Positions 13,054-24,130 of a stretch of DNA of 64,000 bases are shown here, piece after piece. The DNA lies in NCBI GenBank assembly GCA_001986395.2, contig MQVO02000001.1:3162001-3226000 (forward strand), written 5' to 3'. This DNA comes from Irpex lacteus. Lineage: Eukaryota > Basidiomycota > Agaricomycetes > Polyporales > Irpicaceae. Position 1 is the stretch's first letter. Each line of letters begins with the position of its first letter. The notes under the pieces are model-generated. The model was not told the DNA's origin, searched no databases, and saw only the letters and a list, made by a program, of their open reading frames with translations. The position numbers and the translations under genes were made by a program.

Positions 13054-16000
13054 CTAAAATACACCATGGGAGTCCTTGCGCTTCTGTCGTTTTTCGGGCG
13101 AAGGGGGGAGAATATCCCGATAAACTACTCCTCGGCCCGTGCGAGTTTGTGTCGAAGCCATAGCAGGTGTAGCTGGCCTTGATATCGAGGATGTGCACAG
13201 ATCAGTACTTCCGCGCACAACGGTTTCTGTACCGAATACGTCAGTCCATCACTTTCATGTTACCGGCTGAGCTGCCAATGCTCGTATTAGTGTTATAACT
13301 CACCAGTTGTACCCAAATCGCCCAAGATATTGGGTAACTGCGAGGCAATCTCAGAAATTACTTCCCTGAATTCTGACATGTGTGCTGCATTTCGTATCAC
13401 GTGTGCCTTTGCGTGCGGATCCTTAAGGTAGGTAACAATTCCGTGAAGCATTGGAAGAGCTTTGGATATGTCGTGCTCGAGGCGACCTGCCAGCTGAAGC
13501 TCAACTGCCCTCAAGCTACTTGTCGGCTGTGCGATATAGTTATTAGTAAATGTTAAAAGTTAAAACACGAAGGTAGTAGCTAGGAATACCGTGACTTACC
13601 ACGTTGGTAGCATCAGCGCCGAATGCTTTGCTGTCCGGTTCTGAATGAATGGGAACATCAGGATCCACTAGGGAATCGTCCCCGGTGAGCTGTAAAAGTT
13701 CCGATGCTCGTGCACCCTCGAGTTGTAATAACGAGGTCGACTGGACATGAGTGGGTGGAGGTAGCGAAGTTGCTGTGATAGTATTATCTCCAGCTGTAGT
13801 GAGTGGCATGGTGCGAGCAGATTGCATATGTGTAGGGAGCTTGTCCAAGTTCGGTGATGTGATATGAGCACCAGTACTAGTAGTTGGGCTTGGCCCTTGT
13901 AGCACCGTGCCTCGACTCGGACCTGTTTCAACAAGGGGGGAGGTTACCTCTCTATCGTATGATTGACCGTACCATGCACGATTTCGAGCGTCGATTTCGG
14001 TAGCCTCTTCAAGATTCCCTGCAAAGTAGAAGGAGGAGGGGAGAATATGGCCACAGTGCATCCATTCTTCGATAAGTAGCCTGAATGCACGCATGTGTTT
14101 GCATGCACCACCACGGTACGTCCAGTCGGGGCAGGTACACGTAGCAGCACCAGAGGGATGAGACGTAAGCCAGTACACAAGTGTGTGATCTGTTGATGAG
14201 CGACAACGAGCCCACAGCTCATACGGCCGTGAACTAGGAATCGGCTCCAACAGCCTCGATAGAAAGATGGCCTGCGCATTAGCATCGCGACGCGCATCTG
14301 CCGAGTACCAAGCAAAGGGATGGTGTGCAGACGATAAGGTACCAGCTGCTTCGCAATCTGCGCTCGATTTTGATTCCGAGATAAGACCAAATCTGCGTAT
14401 CTTCCACGCCGCGTACTGAGTGACCATACGGCGCTGAGCATATATTTGAGGAAGAATACTAGAGACGAGATGATAGAGAAGCATATCAAAGCGTAGTCGG
14501 TGTCCCGAATGCTGCCATTGAGGAACGTACTTGTGCTTCAAGCTTCCGTTCAGGGATTCGAGATGATTCGTCGTTGGTATAACACCTTCTAGCGGGATCC
14601 CAAGTACGTGTGCGGCCTTTTCACGTCCATAGCGGGACCATCCGGCCCACATGTCCCTCGGCATCCACGTTGACACTAGATAATCCAGATACTTTCCGAC
14701 ACCCTCCGCGTAAGGCAATGCCTCACGGTCGAGCATCAGAAAGCGGCACTCTTCACGAGTGCGCTCAATTACCAGTAACGCCGTGTTATGCTCGACAGTA
14801 CCCAATAGGCTGTCACAAGTAGAATGTCAGTGATCTGAGAAACTGTTAAAAACAATCAGCACCACGTACGTCTCTTCTAGCGCAAAGAGGCGACTGCTTA
14901 GATGTGTCCGCCAAGATGAGTCGCCACGAGGAAGGCAGGCCTTTCGCTTATTCGTCCAACACTGTCGAACATGAAACTTACACAGCAAAAGGATTATCTC
15001 TGGCCACACCCGCAAAAGAGCTCCACGCTCCTTGAAGTCCGTATCCGTGATAGCGATGTACGGGCAGAAGACTATAGCATCCTTCGTGGTACCCATCCAT
15101 GTCTTCCACTCAGCAAGCAGCTCGGTAAGGATAGATGTGTCGTATCCGGCATGGGTGGCGCGATTCCCAGTCGGTGCGGAGAAGAGGAACATCGCCACCG
15201 GAACACCATGTCCGGACTCGTCGACACCAAGTGCGATCCATAAAAGGAGTCTCGACGTGCAGAGGCCGAAGGTGCCGTCTAGAACGAGCTGCTTCTTGTG
15301 GCAGTACTTCCACGCTGCTTGCTTCATTTCTACCGTGGAGATTGAGACTTTAAGTCGTTCATGTGTAGCGGTCCGGGCGTGATAGTGAAATACGGCGTTA
15401 TAGATGTGCTTCTTAAAGTGTGTACTCTGCGGGTTGAGCCAATTGTCGACGTTATGTTCGGGCGAAATCTTCACATCGATCTGGTACGCTTTCCGATAGT
15501 GTTGGCGATAAAGGCGGCTGAAATCGGACGGCAGTATTTGATAGCGATGGTTTATAGTAGAGTCGTCCGCCGTGCGTTGTCCTCGATATGCGAGGTTATT
15601 GAGCATGTCAAGGTTCGTTCTCTGTATCGTATTGATACTGAGGGTAGTTACACATCAGTATACCACTAAAATATTATGAGAAAGCACGTACCCTGCACCG
15701 TTTCCGAGTTGATGCACAGCTACCTTGGTGACATGTTCATGCAGAGGGACGGCAGGTACTCGAACAAGTTTAGCACTAAGGCATGCATCATTGTGCTCGA
15801 GGTAACCGACCAAACGACATATCGAGGCCGTTCCGTCGTCGGAGAACTTGTACGTCACATCTGCATGAACAAGGCAGCTGGTATAGTTGTATGCTGCACG
15901 CCGAGAACCACTGTCGAGATCTGTAACTTCACTGGCCCCGTCGTTTCGCTTTCGCTTTCTGCCCGCTCTCGCTTGTGTGTTGTAACCGCATACGCTTCAA

Positions 16001-16812
16001 TGCGGTATTTATACGTAAGTACAAAGGATTATACACGAGTAATATTAAGCGGATTTTACCATTGGTATACCACCCGTCTACCTACGCGCTTTCCACCACG
16101 ATTTTTCCACTCGTCTGACCATGCAATACTCCACTTACTCTCCAACCTCTCGAGAGAAGCGTCGTCGAGGGATAGCTGTTTCAACATGTTCTGTGCAGAC
16201 TGCTGTGCGAGCGGTGAGGTCGAGAAGGTCTTGATGACTGCTTGCCCAGTGTCGTGGATGGCTTGGATCTGTAAGCGTTGATGATCGCTACAGTGAAGCG
16301 ATTTTGTATTGCACTAGTATAGGATGGCTATGAGCACTAGTACGATAGATATAACTCAAACCGTGACGTACTTTCACGGACCCACGACGCTCATCCCAAC
16401 CTCCCGCAGTTATGTCTCCGGCTCCAATGCCAGCTGAGAATCTGGCTCCCGCAAGAGCATCGGAAGCATCGTAGAGCTTTAGCTAACAAATTACAGATGT
16501 CAGAAACTTCATGTCAGAGCCGTACTGTACAATCATATATAGCGTGTACTCACCTGAGTGACCTCAAACTTCCCTGGGTCGGTGGCGGACAATTTTACAA
16601 CATCCGAGTCCGAGTCCTGCAAGCTAGTAGGGTTGTCCGAGGCGGGGGGCGCACATAAATGCAGGAGTTTGGGCATGTCAATAAAAGGGTAAAAACTGGA
16701 GTATGGTGTTCATGTAACAGAACAGGGGGGGGGGGGTTACCTGAGCTTGGGATAGTTGACCTGACTTGACCCCGAGAGCGGTTGGGCAACTGGCAGACGA
16801 CCATATTTTCAT
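13054..16812 (-). CDS. Mutator-like (MULE) transposase with SWIM zinc finger
   Basis: Multi-exon minus-strand gene, apparently intact. The first exons are inferred and the ATG at 16812 is only the most downstream plausible start. An N-terminal Cys/His region reads QCVCGYNTQ, then CLVHADVTYKF and LVGYLEHNDAC. The core (about 14827-15620) has KQLVLDGTFGLC (first Asp), ALGVDESGHGVPV, AITDTDFKERGALL (second Asp) and LCKFHVRQCW. TTNHLESLNGSLKHKY supplies the expected Glu. Downstream, CTCPDW...GGACKHMRA is a CxC...CxH SWIM finger. The C-terminal exons are Ser/Thr-rich and end PPSPEKRQKRKDSHGVF, a likely nuclear localisation signal, with stop at 13054-13056. I found no frameshift or internal stop across about seven joins. 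MULE enzymes cut and paste DNA using a D-D-E triad. No terminal inverted repeats were found, so it may be domesticated or the element ends may have been missed. Confidence 0.8.
16725..16736. repeat. G12 homopolymer beside a splice donor
   Basis: Twelve consecutive G on the plus strand. On the coding (minus) strand this is a C run starting four bases after the GT donor of the first transposase intron. Confidence 0.9.
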
Positions 16813-17932
16813 TCGAGAGAACCGCTCAAGGGGCGGTTTTTGGCACGTTGATAGCCAGCAGCTGTATAGATGACATGCCGACCTGTAAGGATTGTCGTCG
16901 GTCAGCATCGAATCCTGTCTCACAAGCAGTGGAACTTACCTTATCAGCGGTGAGTGTACATAGACGGCTGCAGAGTTACTCAAGATACCTTGTTCGTAAC
17001 GATTAAGCATAAACATAGGACACGATCGCTGCATACCATCTCATTGCCCGAGCTCTCCGCAGGCGTTGCGCCGAACGCGAACGAAGATGACTGGCTGTCT
17101 TCATAATCACAACAATTTTCACTATGTGCGATGTCTGTCACTGGGCAACATCCTTTTTTTCACGTCAGTCGTCAGTTCCGTAAGTCAAAGAGGCTCAAAA
17201 CAAGCCCGCACCGTACATTTTATTTTGGATGGTAACTCATTTGTGAAGGCAAACACAGATTTCACGATGTAAATTAACTGAACGCTTATGTAAACCTATC
17301 GCACGCTCAACTTGCCTTTATCGAACGATGGCGGCAACCACGTGTCAGCATGATGCGCCCTGTCCGCCTGTCTATCATTCCTTCGACAGTTTCTTTCATT
17401 CTTCTTCGGTTCCCTTGTCCTTCCGTGCCTGCATCATCCACGTCATTCTCTGCGACGACTGTCTGTCCGAACTAATGTTCCAAAAGGGTAAGAAATTATC
17501 GGAAGTCCTTGGACGACTCTACTACATAGCGACACCATTGGCGTACTTGGTCTAGACTCCCAACTTCCGCAAAGACTCAGTCTGAAGGTACTGTTAGGCT
17601 ACGATAATGATGTGAAGGCCCCGCGTATCCTGATCAGTACAGGTTTGTTGCGCAGCGTCCTTTGTACTTTTCTTTGACGTCGACTCTTGTTTCGGTGTTC
17701 TACAGTGACGATGTGCCACTCATTGACGATGTGCCACTCATAGTCATGGTGCACAAGTACTCACCTTTATACTCACAGCTGCAGAGTCCTTTCATTGTTC
17801 TCTTGTTTTCAGTGCAAATCGCACGCACTTATAAGGAGTACTCGCCTTGCCACTTTCAAAGCTCAAACCTCTTTCTCTCACACCTTCTCTCGTGCATTCT
17901 CCTTATAGAAGTACGTATCAAAATCTGAAGCT
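16813..17932. other. Intergenic between transposase and F-box B
   Basis: It may contain further 5' exons of the transposase; a minus-strand stretch near 17041-17120 encodes SSSFAFGATPAESSGNEM before a GTATG donor, but I could not join it in phase. It also carries the promoter of F-box B, with an 18-bp direct repeat. No other gene is supported. Confidence 0.4.
17706..17741 (+). repeat. Two perfect copies of an 18-bp unit
   Basis: TGACGATGTGCCACTCAT is repeated head-to-tail without a mismatch, about 200 bp upstream of the ATG of F-box copy B. It may be a duplicated regulatory site. Confidence 0.85.
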
Positions 17933-20458
17933 ATGCCTGCGCGACGCACTCAGAAGGCGAAGGAAGGTCAGTAGCTCAAGTTCGGCTGGTTTTCACTGAT
18001 CGGTGATGGATAACTTGAATGTAGCCACTACGTACCGGGCGAAGCGAGTTGTACGAGGGCGGCGGGCCGCTCTACAGCAGATTATGAGCATGCCGATGGA
18101 TGTAATTTATGAGGTACAGCGTATTAGCTCCGACTCTTCAAGTGAGAACGCCGACACTGATATGATATGACGTTGTATACAGATCTGCGTGTACCTACAC
18201 CCAAAAGACCTTCTAACCCTGGCCAGGTCGTCGAAGGACCTTCGTTCTTTGTTCCTGAGCCGCACCACGCTGTTTCTGTGGAAGGCCGCGCGCTCTAACG
18301 TGCTCGATATGCCTCCGTGTCCCGAGGATATGAGCGAGCCTGCGTACGCTAGTCTCATGTTCGACACACATTGCTCGGTGCGTCATATTGTTATGTTACT
18401 TTTGACACGAGAGCGTGTCCAACAATCCCATAGACCTGTGGGCGTAGGAATTCTGGTCGTATCTATTGGAGATGCAGGGTTCGTCTATGTAAGAGTTGTT
18501 ACAACGAGTTGTGAGTGGTACTAGCGCACAATTAATGGTACAACTTGCCTGACATGTACTCTAACGTGATTCAGGAGCCTTGACGCAAGCTCGGCCGTCC
18601 GTGTAGTTCATGACGCAGTTCAGTCCCGTATGGGCTGGTGTAGCTACATATACGGCTGCTTTGCTTACTTAGAGCCACGCTCACGTATGTACAAACAATC
18701 ACCGCCTTTTGAGGCTGTCTGTGCTGATGGATAGTTACAGTGAAGCCCACTGTGTACAAGCCATACGTTGAGCGTTTCCACGCAATGATATTAGAGACGC
18801 CCCCGGAGAACATGGAAACGGTTCTGAAAGAAATTCAAAGGGCGATGGAGGCGGTTGCGCAGGTAAACACCATTTTTTGAAAGTCACGGATAGACATGGA
18901 ATAGGGATTTACCTGCTTCTACAGAGTGCGACAGCGATGGAGAATTGGTTCGACGCGCGGAACATGGAGGCATCTCTCAATCGCGACGGCCTGCGCGAAG
19001 GACGTTTGAAGAGGTACGTACGATGATGACCTTATGATTCGAAGCAGTGTCTAAGGCTTGATATTGTCCCAGCATCAAAGCGAAACTTGAAGAGTTGGGC
19101 TGGCAAAAAGAATTGGACTATCTCTTCGGAACGCAGCGCCTGGCTCATGATTTCACCAAGCTACCTCAGGTACACAAACCGCAAGAGCTAACTCCTCAAG
19201 GTAATCTACAATGAATGTTGCAGCATCAAAACTGAAAATCACTCATTCACGTAGGATGGAATAATATCGAGAAGATCGTGGTCGAGTTTATGGTGAAGGT
19301 ACAACAAAGCCGGCTGGCTGATGCGCGGGCGGCCGTTGTTCAATTCAGACTCGATGCGATGAAGACTATGGTACAAGAAGTCGTCTCGACGATCACAGGA
19401 CTTACTCTCTGTACAATGGAAGTGGCTCTTCGCATTCCCGAGGTAGTCAAGATTCTCGATCCACACGTACCAACGTTCGACGAAGACGCTCTACGGCAGA
19501 ACCTGAAGATTTGGATACACAAGTACGTGGAGAACCGAGATGAGTATGCCCGACGTTCGCTCGTTGCCTTGGTTCGAGAGAAATGCAGTCTTGATCCACA
19601 TTGTGATCCATTCTCTCTTGCTGTCGGTACTATATTCATCTGTACTAACTGTGCAACCGGACGGCCCCTACTCCACGCGACCCGACATCATTGTCCCAGG
19701 GCTAGCCATCATGACACCATTCATGAAGAAGACGATGGTGAATATGCAAACGCGGTGTGGGCGGCCGCTTCTCAGTGGTATGACGCGAAGGGCATTTGGA
19801 GCGCAAGAACATATGAACATGGTCTCACGAAGCTGATGAAAGCTATCAAGTGCTGTGGTCTCGATGTTAAGACAGCCACCATTGAAGATTTGGACCAAGC
19901 AGACGTATTGTTCCAAGAACTCCCGCACGGCAATGCCTTCCCTCACAGGTTCATCCCTATCATGGGCTGGCGTGCCGCAGTAAGCCTTGTTGTCGGTCAC
20001 TACCCTCGATTTCATAATGATGGCCGTGAATCACACAGGTCATTGGAACCAAGTGGTGTCACGACAGTACTGATTTCGAGAAAGCTACAGAGAACCAGAT
20101 CATTGCTGCAAAGGCTTTGTTACCTGCTGCTCAGTTCGAGCTCTGCTGCTCATGGTATGCGAACGAAGTGTACCGTTGTGCACTCTGTCCTAGCTCGTCA
20201 CGGACAAGCCTGGGACAAGTTGCACTACATCTCAGGGACACGTGAGTTACGTCACCTGGCACCTGGAAACAGCGGAACTAATGGGACGGTAGGCACGGGA
20301 TTCTTGAACCTGCCGAACACCAATACTTTGACGAACATACTACTGTCCCTGTCGTGGGCGCCGTGTACCTCTTCCCAGAAAGCTGCAGGCCGGACGCACA
20401 TGAAGAGTCTTCATTTTACCCTGGGATGTTTGGGAAGGGGCTAGCGACTTTCATCTAG
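17933..20458 (+). CDS. F-box/zinc-cluster protein, copy B
   Basis: Sister of copy A, in opposite orientation. The first exon is MPARRTQKAKE. After a short intron the protein has a basic stretch, then MSMPMDVIYE and, across an intron, ICVYLHPKDLLTLARSSKDL of the F-box. CGRRNSGRIYWRC and LCKSCYNEL form the first Cys cluster. The long exon at about 19255-19980 carries FICTNCATGRPLLHATRHHC, a CxxC...HHC cluster. The exon after it has YRCALCPSS with a downstream His. The last exon reads ILEPAEHQYFDEH and ends with GKGLATFI before TAG at 20456-20458. No break was found. Expected role: substrate adaptor of an SCF ubiquitin ligase; the target is unknown. Confidence 0.75.
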
Positions 20459-20569
20459 CTGCCCGGGCCTGTTATAGCTACGCTTGTATCTAAGAAACAC
20501 AATGTCTATGCAGTACTTACGCAGGTAGTGCTGATTACGAATGTACCGCAATTGGTAAACAGAGAAAAT

Positions 20570-21030
20570 AAACGGCGTGAGGTCGACGGATCAATGTGTA
20601 GTGTCGTGCCGAGGATCGGAGAGAGAGAGCGACCGACAAGTAGATTCTCTCCGCAGAGCCTTTGCTACCCGCTGCTCAAACGGAGAGATCTAGAGCTCAC
20701 GCGATACAGATCACATATACCGCTGTGCGCTTCGTACTGCCAGTGCCTCTCATGATCAGTCAAGATGCTTGACACGGTACGATAGCATCTCAGGCAAAGC
20801 ATAAGAGAATTTAGCCAGTCGTAATAATGCTGGTTCAACGTGACTCAAGAGACGACAGCCACTGAATTCTCAAGGCCACCGAAGACCATTACTTGGACGA
20901 GTATCTTAACATTCCCGTGGCAGATCCCGTTTTCCTCGTTTCAGGCTACTACAGAGACAGGCCGATTGGGGGACTTAGTTTGTTCACCATGGATCACTTA
21001 TTTGAGAGGGGAATGGCTATCTTCTACTGA
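20570..21030 (+). pseudogene. C-terminal relic of a further F-box/zinc copy
   Basis: Directly downstream of copy B is a second, degraded copy of only the last two exons of the A/B type. The first part corresponds to the region before the YRCALC cluster but has lost its frame. The second is well preserved: KATEDHYLDEYLNIPVADP, then VFLVSGYYRDRP, ending LFERGMAIFY at a TGA. No 5' exons lie near it. It is probably the leftover of a tandem duplication by unequal exchange. Confidence 0.75.
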
Positions 21031-21256
21031 GTTTGACTTATTGTAAGTAACGATTGGGCTACTTCTTGCACTATTCGAGTGTCACCATACGCCGGAATCC
21101 TGGAACTTATTTGAGCAACGCATGGATTTGTGCCGCCTCTTATGCCCCACGTGCCTAGATCAGGCTAAATGAATGAGCTTGATGCCAGGGTAATGCCTGT
21201 AACGAGACGGTACTCACAAGATTCCAGGGCCTGATGAGCACCGGTACGGCATGCCC

Positions 21257-23914
21257 TCAATCTTCAAAATACGCAGCAACACCATCCCTGAACCATACGC
21301 TCGTCGGATACGCAGGTGCCTCATTGTGAAGCTTTGCAGAGACGAGCCACACAGGATACGGAATCTGCATCGTGTTGTGTGCATCTACCCAGTCATCATC
21401 TGAAGGCTCTGCGATAGCATGGCTGTCGACAAATCGATTTCAAATCAATAACCGTCAATTTCCCCTCAGGCTGGGATAGACTTGGAACGTGTGTAACACA
21501 CCTTTCTTGAATGTGGGATAAGACCCACGACTTGGTCATATGACTGCCACTACAGTGACGACACAAAAACTTGTTCTGCTCATCCCATTGTTTCTTGAAG
21601 AGTGCGAGAGCCACTGCCTCCATAGGCTTCGCTGCGGCGGTCTCCGCATCAGTAGCCTTCTCAAAGTGCGCGCATCTCCCACGTTCGCGCACCCAGTTCG
21701 CCATCTGCATCACATCATATTCGTTAGCTTCACGCTCTCACAGTTCACAATACTTGAGACGAGACTGAGCGGAGGGAGCAACTCACCGCCATGCGCCAAG
21801 TCATAATTGGTCTCCACTGGCAGTCCTTCAAGTGAGAATTGCAGACACACCGAAGCCTAATGTCCGCTCGGTCCAAGTCATCGACTGTCGCAGTCTTACA
21901 ATCCATCCCGCACGCCTCCACGATCCTTCGCATCACCGTAATACCTTCTTCATACCACTGCTCTTTGCACCATATGGATATAGGGGTTTCGTCACTAAAA
22001 TAAAACCGCCTGGCCGCGACGAAGAATTCTGTGGATGTATGTTCAGGCTTCTCGAGTTGGAGTCCGTATGCGGAGTGGCACCTGTGGAAGATGGCTTGAG
22101 CTAGGGAGAGCGGTTCCGCGCACCCATACGACGTGCACGCAAACAGCGCACCAACGGCAAGTCGAAGAGCAAACGGATCCGTGGAGCCATCCATACCACA
22201 TTCGCGCACGATACTTTGACGGAACACCTCTCGTCTGTCTCGTGCTACCGCTACTAGGTGCTTCTTGATTGGTTCCTCTAGGTCTTCTGGATTGAATGTG
22301 GGTTCGTCTGGGTCGATCAGACGCTGAATCTCCGGGACATGGATTGCGATTTCGAGAGTTGAGAGCGAGAATACGGGGATCCGCATTAGAATAGTCTTAG
22401 CAAACTCGCACATCGCGCGCATCCTGTCCTCCATCGCCATCCTGCGCATCTCTGCGATTCGTTCGTCCTTCCTTTGTTGCATGAACGCGATGACGGGGCC
22501 TTTGATGTTTGCCCATACTGCCGATAATTTTAGTGATCAAGTACAAGGCAAAGGTGTCGATGAGACTGAGATGCAAAGACTTACTTTTAGCAGTTAGGGC
22601 CTGCGGCTTGCGTACCTCTGGCAACATGTTGAACCGCTCCTCGAGATAACAGGTTGTCTCCATTTCGGCGAGCTCTTCTTGCCACCGGCCATCTTCACGT
22701 AGTTTCTCCAGTATACTACAACGACAGACAGTATGAAAAACCGGCCAAGGCTCGAATATCCGAATGGACTTACGCTTTCCGGCGCGAGTGCCTTAACTCA
22801 TTCAACTCGTCGGATCGAAAGGTCTTTGTAGATTCGAGCCAACCCTGCAATGCCACGGCGGACTGCACATGCAGTAGGCGATTTGAGCGGTCACAAGCTT
22901 TCAACACGATAGAGGGCACTGAATGCTGTCACTGACCTTGCCTATCTCGGAAACCGCTTTCTTTCTGATACTCAAAAATACCTCGCGTTCTTCGATAGGT
23001 GTCTCTTTCAATAGTTTGATGAAATCTGCAACATCCTGCATCAAGAACATATTGGAATCTTTGAAGCGTTATAGTTAGTTATAGTAACCCTTTTGGTACA
23101 GCGTTTATCGCGCATACCGGTCCGTATCACCTCGGGCAGAAAGTACGAATGTGTGAAGTGGCTGAGGCTGAAGTCGCGACCCACGTCCCATACCCGTATG
23201 ACCCTATTCAAAATTAGTTACCATGTATCTTGATGGGTTACAAGGATCCCGTTCGAGGGCAAAGACTTCACTCACAGACTCGAAGACTTTCGGCATGACC
23301 TACAAATCCGTACTCGCAAAGTCGGGTAAAAGTGGTTACAGTTCTTCTTTAGACATTCCTAGGTACAGCAACAAATTCGTGACATTGCCTGTTATTCCAT
23401 ACGACTACACCTGATATACTTATGGAACGTACTCACGTGGCAGTGGGCGTCGAACATCAGATTGGCGTAGGCAGGCTCGCTGAGATCGGAGGGGCACGGA
23501 GGAAGGCCAGGTACGTTTGTGCAAGCAGATTTCCACATAGATCGTGAGCTGCGACTCAGGAAGAAGGAACGGAGGGACTTGGATGTCCGAGCCAAGTGGA
23601 GGAGGTCTCGAGGAAGAAGATGACTGCATATCTGTGACACGGTACGTTTACAACAATGAGTAAGCGGTTTCAAGTTGTACGAAAAGACATCTTACTTCTA
23701 AGACAACATCCAAAGGCATATCCAGCATATGCCTTAGCTTTCCTTGTCTCTTTCTCCCAGGACGACCTGCAACCTTACGCGTGACCTTGGGGATCTTGCC
23801 ACGTTCGAGGTTAGTTTCAGGTCCCGGCGGGCTGAGATCCGTGTCCGTTTCATCATTCATTATGTCGTTCGCTACATTATCATGCTTGGGTAGGTCCTTT
23901 GTTCTGGAAGACAT
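21257..23914 (-). CDS. F-box/zinc-cluster protein, copy C
   Basis: Minus-strand gene, sister of copy F. I prefer the ATG at 23914 (MSSRTKDLPKHD) because it aligns with the F start; an in-frame ATG lies 15 bases upstream. The N-terminus is acidic, then basic (GRPGRKRQGKLR), followed by HMLDMPLDVVLE. After an intron come ICSHLLPRDLLHLARTSKSL and a bulky Arg/Ser stretch. The next Cys cluster reads ECLKKNCNHFYPTLRVRICR and ends CRSC. The long exon (about 21800-22480) has LSTLEIAIHVPEIQRLIDPD and a CTSYGCAEP cluster with a later His/Cys. A further exon gives CRHCSGSHMTKSW and a His. The last exon reads SHAIAEPSDDDWVDAHNT and stops at 21257. It is divergent from copy D across 216 bp. Presumed SCF adaptor; no break seen. 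Confidence 0.75.
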
Positions 23915-24130
23915 TTCAGTATTTTCCATCGAGCAGTGTTAGACAAGTAATGGCCGCTCTCCGGATTCCCTGAAACGATCATTTCATGCCAAGAACGCGA
24001 TCACGTGCTTAACCGTGACTCATTTAGCGTCGCGACTTCAAAGCGCGTCTACTTAACGATTCTTAACTCGAAACCATCTCGTCGCCCTCTGCTACTAAAA
24101 ATAATCTTATCATTGTTTCTATACTTACAA
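23915..24130. promoter_or_regulatory. 216-bp bidirectional promoter of copies C and D
   Basis: The whole space between two divergent ATGs. It contains CACGTG (24002-24007), TGACTCA (24016-24022, a Gcn4/AP-1-type site) and the palindrome GTCGCGAC (24029-24036). The same elements, in the same order and spacing, recur in the promoter between copies E and F. The conserved block extends through TTCTTAACTCG towards copy D. Confidence 0.8.
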
